The notes below the pieces were generated by a model that was not told the DNA's origin, ran no database searches, and saw only the letters and a list, made by a program, of their open reading frames with translations. A DNA stretch of 64,000 bases from positions 1 through 64,000 of the forward strand of contig QANT01007077.1 of assembly GCA_003254885.1 (NCBI GenBank), written 5' to 3'. A program made the translations under genes and the position numbers. The DNA is from Purshia tridentata. Lineage: Eukaryota; Streptophyta; Magnoliopsida; Rosales; Rosaceae. The first letter of the stretch is position 1, and every line of letters begins with the position of its first letter. Below are positions 12,501-24,700 of the stretch, one piece after another.

Positions 12501-15120
12501 TGAACACTTGTCAAATTTTATATGAATAATTCATTTTACTGTAGAGAAATGTAGCCTTCTAGTACTTAGATGATGCAACTCATAAGTTATATGAAACTTT
12601 TGTTAAGTTTTTGTTCTTTGATTCATCATGCGATGTTCTTTCTTTCTTTTTGCATGTTCTTGTTCAGCTCAAGAATTGGAGAAAGATTTACTTGGTTCAT
12701 CGACTAATTCGCTCCCACCAGAGAAAAAACTACCCATTTTTGACAAAATCTTTACTGCATACCATGAGGCAAGGAGCTGCATTCGCAATGACTTGGTATG
12801 GAAGTTGTCAATATTAACATTTTATATTTTTTTGTAATGCTTTTCCTCCTTTGATTTGTGTTTTCTTTGGTCATGTGATTCATGATTATTTTGTATTTAT
12901 CACATTTCTGTTCCTGATATGTTGTATGTATAGGTCAGTGCAGGTAGTTCTGAAAATGTGAAAGATGACCTAAATGGCCTGGATAAAGCTGTTAGTGCTG
13001 TATTAGGACAACGAACCATTGAGCGCAACCAACTACTGGTTAGCATTGCTAAGAGTAAACTTACTGAGCGACGTAATGACAAAAATGAGAAAGCCACTAA
13101 ACCTGAAGAGCTCGTTCGCTTATATGATCTCCTGTTACAGGTTAACTGTCTCTGTTTTGCATTTGTTTTTACTTGCCTTTCTTCATGTGGAGATGCGTTA
13201 CACTCTATTGCCGAATTTTCTAGATGCTAATATCTCAGGTTAAAGATGGAAAACCTTGTGTAATTGTTGCTATAATTGGCAGAATACATCTGATCTTTCG
13301 GATCTAGTCAGTTCTGGAAGAGATAGAAAACCAGAAGAAGTGGCATTTTCTGAAGAATGTGCACTTAAGAGTTTGGCTTTTCGAGCAGAAAGGTTTGTTT
13401 TTATTTTGGCTTACTGCTCTTGGAAATGCCAGGTTTTGTGGATTGCTTCTGCATTCATATTTTTGGCTCACACCTATATTATATTAACTCTTGAAATCAA
13501 TATTTTCTTCTGTTTGATACCCCTATCTTCTGTAAAATCACAGGCCATAGTACACTAATCTATCATGTTCTTTTCTCTTGCCCTTGTAGGACCTGGATTG
13601 ACTTTTATTTATTTTTTCATTTTTTGTACTTGCCAATTTACACAACCTTTGCCTTCATATTTCACCCCATAGAAGAATTTATGTTACAGTAATGTCGAGA
13701 ATTCACTAAATTTATGGCGTGCTTTTTAAACTTCCTCTGTTTCTTTAGCAACTGACCAAGGTTATTCTTTTATCAATTGGTATTTGGGTGTCAAGGGACG
13801 TTATTCTGTTCTATCAATTTGTAGTCATCCCAAATTTTTGGCAGGTGTTTCTTTTTGGGTAGATCATACAGCTTGGCTGGTAAGAGGGTAGAAGCATATG
13901 CATTGTACTGCCGTGCTCGATCTCTTGCCGAGAATGCTCTACAGAAATTCCAAGCTGTGGATAATGGTGATCAGGTGTGTATTTGTGTAGTCTTTTTTAT
14001 TTTCGGCTATACATTGCATTAAAATTGATTAGGCATGATTGACCTCTTTACTTTAATATATATATATAGATATTCATCTGGCAGATGTCTCTTGGGTAGC
14101 TAGGCCACATTAGTTTCCGTTTAGACTGTGGGCCTTTGCTCCCCCATGTAACTGGGAAAAGTTAGAAATTCCATATAGCGACATCTTATCATACTGTATG
14201 CCAATTTTCTTGAATAAGCTCCAAGGTGAATCAGTATATAATTCGGATTGGTTCTATCTGTTTTCTTTTAGCAGATGATAATCAAAGAGTTGAAGATGTT
14301 GTGTGACGAGTGCAGATCTAACAGTTGTATAGAGCATGCAACAGGGATAATGGAGGAGCTGAAGGCACCTGAAAATCTTTCAAAAAAGATCTCTAATATC
14401 AATTTAAGTGGTGTTGACAAGAAGGTATGGGTTATATTCTTTTCATCTTCCTCAGATAATATGCCAATGCGATGCAGAAACTTCATAATTTAATAAGAAA
14501 TCTATTGTATTTTCTTTCAATTTGTTTTTTTGGGTACTGTATTTTATTAATGTATAAATGTGTCAGTCATGATAGTGAAGGCTGCTTTGTGTTCTGGATT
14601 GGGCCAATAAAAGGTAATCTGAGGCCCTGTGCAGGGCTTGCCCCAACAAAGGGTAGCCCAGACCTTGGACAGTCCAGATTCAAGAACTGGCCTTTTACTC
14701 GTGTTCTACGTGGGCTTCTATAGATATTTAACCTTTTATGTTCTCTCTATAGGTTGTTAGGAGACTCCTGACTACTGACCAGTGATACTTTGCTGAAGTA
14801 CCTTCTTTTGAATTAGTTATTCTGAATTAGTTGCTCGTATTGTTCCTGGTTCTAATATTCTTACATTTCTATTATATGCTGATTGGTATATTTTTCAGTT
14901 GGAGAAATTCCTCCTTGAGAAACTCGAGGCTTACGAGTCTGCAGTTGGTGATTCAAATGTGAAAAGTGTTCCGCGGATTGAAGCTTTCCCTCCTTCCTTT
15001 CAAACAATTCCTCGCAATCCTATTGTTTTGGACCTTGCCTATAATCATATTGAGTTCCCATCTCTTGAAAACAGGATGAGGAAAGACAAAAAGGGCTTCA
15101 TGAGTAGGTTTTGGGGATGA
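9577..15120 (+). CDS. SRP68: Signal recognition particle subunit SRP68
   Basis: Thirteen exons join in frame to a 601-residue protein, close to the roughly 600 residues of plant SRP68. SRP68 pairs with SRP72 on the S domain of SRP RNA and is needed for ER targeting by the cytosolic signal recognition particle. After the exon 1-2 joint the protein reads SINVLQLLKSAQMQHG, followed by basic RRYCTARLRRLYKSLKF, part of the N-terminal RNA-binding region. Helical repeat-like segments fill the middle. The C-terminal part (SIPRNPIVLDLAYN-like) corresponds to the SRP72-binding end. Exons are 9577-9667, 9750-9816, 9952-10062, 10365-10560, 10801-10886, 11259-11454, 11555-11666, 12668-12795, 12934-13140, 13283-13392, 13845-13974, 14275-14424 and 14899-15120. 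All introns are GT-AG. There are no breaks. Confidence 0.96.
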
Positions 15121-15377
15121 GTTTTCCTGGCGAGTTTTCTAAGCAGTAGGTTCGTTTCATAATCGGAATTTGAGGAATTCAGTTATTTATTTTATTTTTT
15201 CCTTAGCCTTTGTTTTTCCCCATATATAGACAATTTTGGAATTAGCAAACACGGAATGGAGATGTAACTTTTATTTTGCTGTGGAATGGCGGGAACTATA
15301 AACATAATCTGAAATTTTACAGAGGAAAGTGCTGGTTTAATAGTAAAATTCTTGCTGTTATTCGTTATTATGATTAG
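15121..15377. other. SRP68 3' UTR and downstream DNA
   Basis: The stretch is AT-rich, presumably 3' UTR and polyadenylation region of SRP68. No open frame or repeat stands out. Confidence 0.5.
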
Positions 15378-16105
15378 CAGGGGTGGAACATAGAACTATA
15401 TAAGGGACTAAGAGGGGGTCGTGGCCCCTGCAAAGTTTTGGGAAAAAAAAAAATCAATATAAATGATAGAATACCATTTTATTCTTCAAAAAAATTATTA
15501 TATTGGGCATTTTCACTTGTAAAAACATTTTTCCTTCTCATAGTAAACATTAGTACTAAGATAACGTCAAACGCAAACCTCAAAGCATAATTTAGGTACT
15601 TAATCTTTATGGTTATGGGTAAATACAAGTTTAATTTTCTTTCAAGTGTTTAATATTGTTTTTTGTGTTTTTAGATAAAGATTAATAAGTTTATTCTACA
15701 ACTCCTAATGTTAAATTAATTCACCAAATGTTTAGGAATGTTAAAAAGTTTAACCTAATAATTCTACTTTTTTACAAGGAGGCGCTCAAACTGACAAAAA
15801 AAGAGGTTTTTTTTATAGTGTTGAGAGTTTATGTCGACATTCCTATTTAACTAGTACTTTGCAATGACAAACATAATAAGGTGGATGAGACTTCATAAGG
15901 TTGAATTTTTGGGTTTTATGATTTACGATTTTTGGATATGTTTATGTAAGAAAAATAACAAAAGGTGTATCTGTAGGTATCATTTTTATGTTTTTTATAT
16001 AGTGACTTTGTCGCATAATGAGTAATTCTTATCCAACAATAACTGTTAAAAAGAAGAAGAAGAAAAATTGTGTGCACTGGCCCCATGCCCAACACATGTT
16101 TTCAT
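15378..16105. repeat. hAT-like dispersed repeat, copy 1 (degenerate)
   Basis: The copy begins CAGGGGTGGA and then has GGCCCCTGCAAAGTTTTGGG, a style of end seen in plant hAT-type elements. Segments recur in the same order at 54165-54450 downstream of ARF2, including TTGTAAAAACATTTTT and CTTAATCTTTATGG followed by a GGTAAATA-AAGTTTA stretch. A weak inverse-looking end (CACTGGCCCCATGCCC, near 16076-16091) may mark the right border. No transposase is visible, so this is a non-autonomous or decayed copy. The family is inferred. Confidence 0.4.
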
Positions 16106-16163
16106 TATTATTGAAAGTGGACTGGCTTATCATTGTATATTTCATTTTGGGCATTAAATAAAA

Positions 16164-17321
16164 GAGTAATGTTTTCTAAACCTCCTAATTACCAACAACT
16201 TTTTCTAAGTCCTCACCCATCTAGAAATTCTCTCAAAACCCCATAAAGCTTATAATACATTTTTTATCCCTCTGACACGCTCTAACGCGCACTGACACAT
16301 TATGAACTCGCCCAATGTAACTGTATTTTAAAAACAGTTACACTTTTACTAAATAACAATTACATTTTTACTAAATAAATAGTTTCAGTTTAAGTGTAAT
16401 TGTATTTCTCTAAAACTGAAACTAAATTTTTAAAAAATAATTACATTGAAACTGAATTTCAAAACTACATAGCTTCACTAACACAATTGCACACAAACAT
16501 TCAGTTTCACTAATATAACAAGCTATTAAATACAATTACATGCGCAGTACTAAAACTGAATTTCAAACATACAATTACATTAAAAAATTCAGTTACACTG
16601 AAATTGATTCACTAAAAAATAATTACAGCTATTTAACCCATTATTTTTCAGCTGATCTCAAACTCTCACTCACTTCTTGAGGCTTGGAGCTTTCTCCTCC
16701 ACTTAGAAGTTGAGTTTGATCGCCTCTTCCTCAACCCTAAAGCCCCTGCTATTCTTTTCCCTCAAGAATCTCTTCTTGTCCCCTTTAAAAATAGGACAGA
16801 GAAGGCCTTGGCTTGGGCAAAAATAAAGCACCATCATGTAACAAAGCCATTACCATGTGGTGACAATTGCACGGTTAGTATAAATTGGCATCTTTGAGCG
16901 GACTACAAGGATGGCTGGACGGCTAGAATGACATTGTTCAATTGAGGCCAAATGAATTTTGGAGATTGGTTTACTGCTATCCAAATGAAGAAAGCTACTC
17001 CGGGTTACGAAAATGCCTACTCTTTCAACGGGACGAAAGTCAAAGTTCCTAACCTCAACAACATCATCTTCTTCCAAGGCTTAAAGGGCTTGGAATTTTT
17101 GGTGAGAGAGAGAGAGAATTTGAGAAATAGAAATGTGGTTATGTTTTGTTTAGGGTTATAATTGTAATATTAGAAAAATAAAGGTCAAACTTAGTTGGAG
17201 TAGTTGACTAAGGGGTTTTGAGAGAGATTAAGTTCATAATAGGGGGTTTTGGGAGAGTTTAATATAAACTGGGGGTTTAATAATATTCTAGTTCTAGTTA
17301 GGGAGTTTTGGCACATTTGCT
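16164..17321. mobile_element. Probable non-autonomous Mutator-like DNA element
   Basis: The two flanks carry an identical 10-bp direct repeat, TTAAATAAAA, at 16154-16163 and 17322-17331. The ends are imperfect inverted repeats: the left reads about GAGTAATGTTTTCTAAACC, and the reverse complement of the right reads about AGCAAATGTGCCAAAACTCC. Inner stretches also mirror each other (CTCTCAAAACCCC left, GGGGTTTTGAGAGAG right). Target repeats of 9-11 bp are typical of Mutator-like elements. The interior has a GC-richer core at 16640-17110 that could be captured gene sequence, but no long frame survives. The flanking repeat is AT-rich, so chance cannot be excluded. Confidence 0.45.
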
Positions 17322-17331
17322 TTAAATAAAA

Positions 17332-18530
17332 CAAGGTTTTTTTTTTTTAAGAGTGGGTTATTATGAACCATTTTTTTTTAATCTTATTCTTTACTCAGCT
17401 GGTTTCATATTATTTTAACATTTATATTTGCCAAAAAATCAACAATTGGTGATTTATTTTTATAATTTCTTTTGTTTTAAGAACTAACCTTTACAAAGCT
17501 CAATTTCTTAGTTTAAAATCCTCCTAACCTAAATGCTAATGTAATACAATTAGTCCATAAACATTAGTTAAAAAAAAACCACTTATAAAAATAAATCAAA
17601 CAAGAAATCAGTACTTAGGATCTTGGTATTAAATAAAGAGGCAGACAATGGTGATGATGATTAGTGCAACAAATGAGTAAAACATAATATTTGAACAATA
17701 ATTTTTAACATATACTTATAATTAATAAATTATAACCGTAGATATTTACATGAATACATAAAATTCTTATGAATATATTTTTGGGTGTATAGTCACTCAA
17801 ATAATGTTTCATATATTCATACTAATTATATGAGGATTTAATATATGTATTATAACTTTATACTACTTTTTTTCTTAATAAATAAAAAAGTAACTTCGAC
17901 AACCTTTTATTGGCAATTTTCATAATCAGTAGGCTCCTCAAAAGTCAAAAGAACATTGAGTGAAAGACATTTTGTGAGATTCTTTTTTTATTTTTTATTT
18001 TAGAGGGTTCAAGGAGTTGTGGAAATGGCAAAGTCCAAAAGCAAAAAGTTGTGATGTCCTGCCACTTGGGAACAAAAGCAAATGATTATGTTGGTCACTA
18101 TCAACTATGAACCGGGCTTTGAAAACAAAACGATGATACGGAGGTTTATGATTTCCTCAGTCCACAAAACATACAAACAAAAAGGAACATAGATAGGTAT
18201 TGGGTTCAATGCAAATTGCAATCAACTTTATAAATAAAAGGAAGAACAATAATCACGAAGAATCTTAGGAGACAAAAGATTAAAGAAGATTCCAAAATTT
18301 TCAATTAAGATAAATTCTAGTGACGTGTCTATGCATGGTTTGAACATTGGAACGTTAATATGTACGTGCAAGAATTTTGATGCGTACATATGATATAAAT
18401 ATGTATATAAATTACAGATAAAGAGAAAAAGCGAAAAGAGTGAGTTTTAATTGTAGAATTTGCGGATGCTAAAAACTAAAGCGTGTATGGTGGGAACTGG
18501 TCCAAAACACTTGTATTGTTGCACGTAGGT
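17332..18530. other. AT-rich intergenic DNA
   Basis: I see no gene. There are several poly-A/T runs and no convincing repeat border. The last few hundred bases before 18530 are probably the distal promoter of the AGD-type gene. Confidence 0.5.
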
Positions 18531-18799
18531 GAGAGAGAGAGAGACGACGACAGTTAGAGAGTAAAAAGGAAGAAGGCGGGTCCGGGTGGGACGGATTGTG
18601 ACATTCAATGACGGCCATCAAAATTCGCAGACACCTTCATCTTCAACTGCACAAACCTCCTTCGATCACTTTCGATTCTCTCTTGGAAAAAATAAACCCA
18701 CAAGCTTTTGCCTCCACATTATTACTGCCATAACTATCTATCTGTCTCTGTTTGCACGAGTTCAGGACGAAGAAGGTCGATCTCTGTATCGTTCCAAAT
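18531..18799 (+). promoter_or_regulatory. 5' leader / core promoter of the AGD-type gene
   Basis: A short GA run (about 18532-18543) is followed by a GC-richer, CT-biased stretch running up to the ATG at 18800. This is the usual look of a plant 5' leader. No TATA box is evident. Open frames on both strands here have no recognisable motif. Confidence 0.4.
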
Positions 18800-21700
18800 A
18801 TGCATTTAGCAAAGCTCGATGATTCGCCAATGTTCCGCCAGCAGGTTTTCATTTTTTTCCTTTTTTTTGGATTACTATATTATTTCTCTGAATAATCAGT
18901 TATAGATGTCATAGACCGATCTAGTGTTCGATTCCGGAAACAAAAGAGCTCAAAATTATTTGTTATGGTTTACAAATTTCACATATTTTTCTAAATTTCT
19001 GGTTAACGTGGTGTGGCATTTAGATGCTGTTATAGTTTTCGCTTAATGTAAATCAAGGACGTTTTTGCGCCCAATTTATTGTGGTTTCTTAGAATGAAGA
19101 GTTACCTAATTAAATTTTGAAAAAGGATGGTTTTTGGTGGTGTGGTAACACTTGCGTGGAATATCTGTTTAAGAATTGGTAGTTCATGAAGCACAGAATT
19201 AGCAGTTTGAGTTGGTAATGCAATCTTTAAATTCTAATTTTATTTGCACTGATGTAGTTGATAGTTCATTACATAAGATGAAGAAAGGCACTACTTTTCT
19301 TCTCTGCATTTCTAGTTTCTTTTTATTTATATTTTTTTTAATTCTCAGACTGTTAAAATGCATTCATATGTGCCGCTGTGTGTGTTTGCACGCTTGGACA
19401 CTTTAGGCACTTAGAAGGTAGCTGCATGATGTATCATTTTCTGAAACAGTTACAGGGCATGGAAGATAGTGCAGAGGCATTGAGGGGAAGATGTTATAAG
19501 TTTTACAAAGGATGTCGAAAGTACACGTATGTTCACCTCCCTATCTCCTTATGCTCTCCATCTGACGAGAATGCTTCTCATTGATCAGTTTTTTTCTGGC
19601 ATTGTGTATTTATTTGTGACTTGGTTAGATTAAATTACTATGCTTTTTAGAATTTGATTCCATTATCAATTTTGTGAATAAATGAACTTCATTAAGAATA
19701 GAGTGAAGCTATAAAAAAAACATGGAAAACTAAACCCTTTTCATCTTCTAAGTGGTCAGAGGCAAAGTTAAAACAAAATTTGTCCCTGCCCACTCTCCCC
19801 CTTCCAACCAAAGAATTCTATGGAGAGTAAATGGATCTTGTGGCAGTTGTTTTTGTGTTTGTATAATAATAGCCACCGCAAAAACATAACAAAATGTGGC
19901 ATGATTGACAAGTTCATTCACAGCTTTGATTATCCTACCAGAACTATCAAAAGTTTTCTTATGGACCATATATTTTTAATCCAATTTAATTTTCAGAGAA
20001 GGACTTGGAGAAGGGTATGATGGGGAAATTGCTTTCATAACTGCTCTTGAAACTTTTGGGGGAGGGCACAATGATCCTCTTTTTGCAGCTTTGGGAGGTA
20101 TGTCTTTGTATCTCTTTTTATTCCTTGGTTGTAGAAATAATATTTTCTCCCCTATGTTCTAGGATACCTATTGGTTGTGATCAAACTCAGGCTTGTGCTC
20201 ATTATATTTAGGAAGTGAATAGCATTATGATCTCTTTGTTAGAAAAAGACCCAAAAAGCTTAGGCTGTTAGGGAATGAGCCGACAATTTATATCAAGCTT
20301 ACACCAAGATGTAGAGAAACAAACAAATTTAGACAGAGAGAAATATATAGGTGCAGCCCCACTCCACACCCAGCAAATCAAAAAAGTAGTAGGAAATGAG
20401 GGTTGTATGTTTTCAAACCTAGAACCTCTTAAAAACTGAGTTCTGTTACCATGTTAGATAACCACTAGACCCCAAAAGCTTAACTTGTTTGGAAATAGGC
20501 CAACAATGTATATCAAGCTAACAATCTTAACTCGAGGAGCCAGAGTTGAAGGAATTTTTGAACAACATGTAATGTGTATCTTATACCTTTTGTAGACTGC
20601 TGCTGCTTGTTTGACTCTAATTATTGAATTTAAAGCTCTGGAAAGCATTATTGATGGCTTCATACTTGTGTGTGTGTTTGTGTATTTGCTGTAAATACTT
20701 ATAAATTTGTGTATTTGCTGTCAATACTTATAAATTCCACAATAATTTTCTCAGGCCATGTTATGACCAAATTTACAATTGCTTTAAGAGAAATCACAAC
20801 ATACAAGGAAGTTTTACGATCACAGGTAGTAATTTGTTTTGGTGTGCTGAACAAAATCATAAATTGAATGATCTTCGTTTGTACCATTCTTTTTGCAATC
20901 TTAGTATACCTTTGTCTCTTCCAGGTTATGCTTATTGATTTTTTTAGTTTATTGAACATTATAAGCCATGTTGTTTTTCATTATGGTCTTTTGTGTGAGG
21001 GTGGGTTCGTAAGAGAAACAAATAATTCGACAGTTGTGCCTCCATTATATAGCTTTGAGTGAGAAATGGGTCCTATCTTTGTGGACTTCGTGTCCACATG
21101 TATGCATGTTAAAATGCAAAGTGTGTTCACTATCTAAGAGATGTTTTGAGTGGCCAATCATATAATCTACCACATTTATCTACCTTTAGGGTCAGGGTAG
21201 GAGTGGCAACTTTCATCACGACACGATAACCATATATTGAGTTATAGGGAACTGTTCTGATTGATTTTTCTGTGCTGAAGTTTCTCAATTTGTTCTCAGG
21301 TAGAGCACATGCTAAATGATAGACTGCTGCACCTTTTCAATGAAGACCTCCCTGATGTCAAGGTAAAACATTCGTGATACATGCTTTATTAAGCTGGTAC
21401 CCAGAATATTTTTCTGGTGAAGCATTTAAGCGTGTGCTTGTTTTATATATGAAGGCGATGCCTAAATACTGTCCTTGGTAGTGTGTTTCTGTTTCAACAT
21501 ATGGACTTTGCAATTCACGAAGCTTTTCCCTTTACTTTCTCAATTTATTGGTTGTTTGAAAGTTTTCCGATGACATTCCTTCATGTTTCTAGTTTTAGGA
21601 ATCACATATCATTTACTATATGACAACTAAAATAGAGGTGCTAGGGCATTCTCCAGTTACACCTGTAATCTCATGGTGGCTAACTACTGCTTGAGGTGTC

Positions 21701-24700
21701 ACAATAGAAAAAATGGACTAAAATGGTGAACTCTAATCATGTGCTTGAAGTTTTTATTTGAGACTATAATGGGAGTATGTGTATTTGTGTACGCACAACA
21801 CCTACAACTGTTGCTTGGTATTCACTTTTACATGGCGTTGGTTTAATATTATCAACTGTACTGCCTTTCTTGCCTCTCATTGCCTAACAATTTCCCTTTT
21901 TCACTAAAGTATCTTATTGATGCAGGAAGCCCGAAAGCGGTTTGACAAGGCCTCACTTATTTATGATCAGGTGGTTTTCAGTTCTGAAAAATTTATACAT
22001 CACATTGAAGTTTGCACAATATAATATTTTTCTTCATTGACAGATATTTTCTTGGAAAAATTTCCTATCTTTTTCTTCATCCAAAATATGATTTCTTGGC
22101 GCAGCAACTGTATGTATATTTGTTAGACTTGAATATTATTCATGGTGCCTTCTTTGTCTTTCAGATAGCAATATCTGCACCTTTTAGACCTTTTTAGTGC
22201 CAGCCACTATGTATGTGCCTTTCTCATGCTAAGTTGTTTCCTTAGTAAGATTATTCAACAACTGTAGGAATCATTTTTTTATTAATCTGTTGTTGTGAGA
22301 ATAGATTTAATTGATAATAAAACAAGAGTGAGAGACTGACAATGCTTATATTTTGGATTGCCTTGAGTATATTGATTAATGTATGGATTGCCTAAACCCT
22401 GAAATTTGGTTATCATTTTAGCATATATTTGCATATCATTAGGTTTGGAGACCCTATTTGTAAAGAAAAATGAAAAGGAAGAGGGGAAAAAATAGAGTAA
22501 CACTTCTTGCAAAAAAATGGCTAAACAATGGTCCCCCTGGGGGATCAAAAGACGTAATTTCTAGGTCATTTTTCCCTGAGAAAATACTGAATTCTCAATG
22601 GATGTCATACGGGGCATCTAAAAATCCTATTGAAGTTACCATTTTTAAATTAAATTAAGAGCTTACTGGTAGAGACTGAACTAAACACTATTAAGCTCCA
22701 CCATTCTTCCGATTGTCACTCATAAGGCTAATTCCTATTCTGGGCCACAGGCACGCGAGAAGTTTAAGTCATTGAGGAAGAGCACTAGGATGGATATAGC
22801 TGCTAGTATAGAGGAGGTATATCCAAAATGGTTTATCTCTGAATTGAAGTACTGTTGTATAAGTTGAATTAAGATAGTTTGCCATGGGTGACCATTATCC
22901 TTTTAAATCTAATTTGGTAGAGAGACATTCCAGGAATTTAACAATGCGAGATCCTCATTTGAGCAAGCCCGCTTCAACCTGGTAAGATAAGTTTCACAAA
23001 GATATTTTGGTTCAAATAAAGATACAATACAGAAGCAATTAGGCTTTCAATATATAGTGTACCTATGAATCCAGGTTTCTGCTCTATCCGAAATTGAGGC
23101 CAGAAAGAGGTATGAGTTTCTGGAAGCTGTTAGTGGGGTGATGGATGCTCATCTTCGTTATTTCAAACAGGTATTGACACAACCATATGATGATTTCTGC
23201 AAAGCAATACCTTGGATATACACTGCTTCTGATAACCCCCACCAACCCCCCTCCCCCTGCAGGGATATGAGCTACTGCACACAATGGAACCATATATTGT
23301 TCAGGTTTGTGAATATAACCTTTCTTTATAACTTGACAGTGAACGGTTCATTTCCTTGATTGTCTGACGTTTGATTCAGTATATAATGTACTCCCATTCT
23401 TGTGACATGGGAGACCAGTCCCCCACAATTTAGATCTAAGAAAAAAGACATATTTTCAACCAGGCTTCTATTTGTATCTGCCATCCTCCTATATTTAAGT
23501 AAGATATTTTTAAATTATGCCTTGCATTTTTTAACTTTCAATGTGAATTCAAAATCAAAATCAAAATTTGAGGTGGTATGATGTTTACCTTTTCCTGGAA
23601 GAGCATTAGTTATGGAATTTTCCCCTGGTCATGCAAATGAATGGAAAGTAACGGCTAGAGTTTTTACTCACTGCCAATCAGCTGATTCTTATAGAATTTA
23701 ACTGTCAAATCATTTAACCCCTTCTTTTCTGAGACTAATTTTTCTCAGATATAGAAATTAAGTTTAATTTATGAGTTGGCCTTTCAACAATGCTATAAAT
23801 TACCCTCCTTAATGCTTGAGAGTTTGCTATTTTTCTGGCCAAAGGTCGTCCTATCAAGACTAGCAACTCTACTTGTTCTTTTCCCTTGATATTTTCCATA
23901 AGGCTGGGTATCATCACATATATGGCAAGCAGCATTAATGATCTTTTTGGAGAATTTATGGTTTCCCTGTCAAGTTAATCTCTCTAAGTGTTAAACTGTA
24001 AGAGTTTAGTTCTTTTTTGTTACAGGTTTTGGATTATGCACAACAGACAAGAGAAAGTTTCAACCAGGAGCAGATATCTCTCAATGAAAGGATACTAGAG
24101 TACAGAAGGCAGGTTGATCAAGGAAGTAGGCAGTCCTTGAGTAGTGTCCATGATTCTACTAATGGAGATGGTATGCAGCCTTTCACTAGGAAGTCTCAGA
24201 AATTGATAGAGGAGGTGATGCAATCTGCTGCACACGGGAAGGTACTTGCAATTGCAGATATGATTTTCCCTTTCCTTTTGCATGACTTTATACAGAAACC
24301 AGGCTCTATATATTTCAAATTCTTGAGTTTTCATTGTAGTTATGAGAACATGGAGTGTCATTGTAATTTTCCAATGTGGGACAACACTCCACGTTCTCAC
24401 AGTAGTTTTAAGTTGCATTCCTATAAATATGAGTACATTTTCAGGTACAAACCATTCGGCAAGGATATCTCTCAAAGCGTTCCTCCAATTTGAGAGGTGA
24501 CTGGAAAAGAAGGTATTTCATTCTTGATAGTCGAGGAATGCTGTACTACTATCGCAAACCTTGGAGTCGGCCATCTGTAAGTCATTAGCTGGAGGATAAG
24601 TTGCAAAGCTTATTCTATATGTCTCTACCAATGCTTACTTGATGTTAATTATATTGTTTCAGTCTGGGTGTCAATCTTCTCCACAGAAGAATAACTCATC

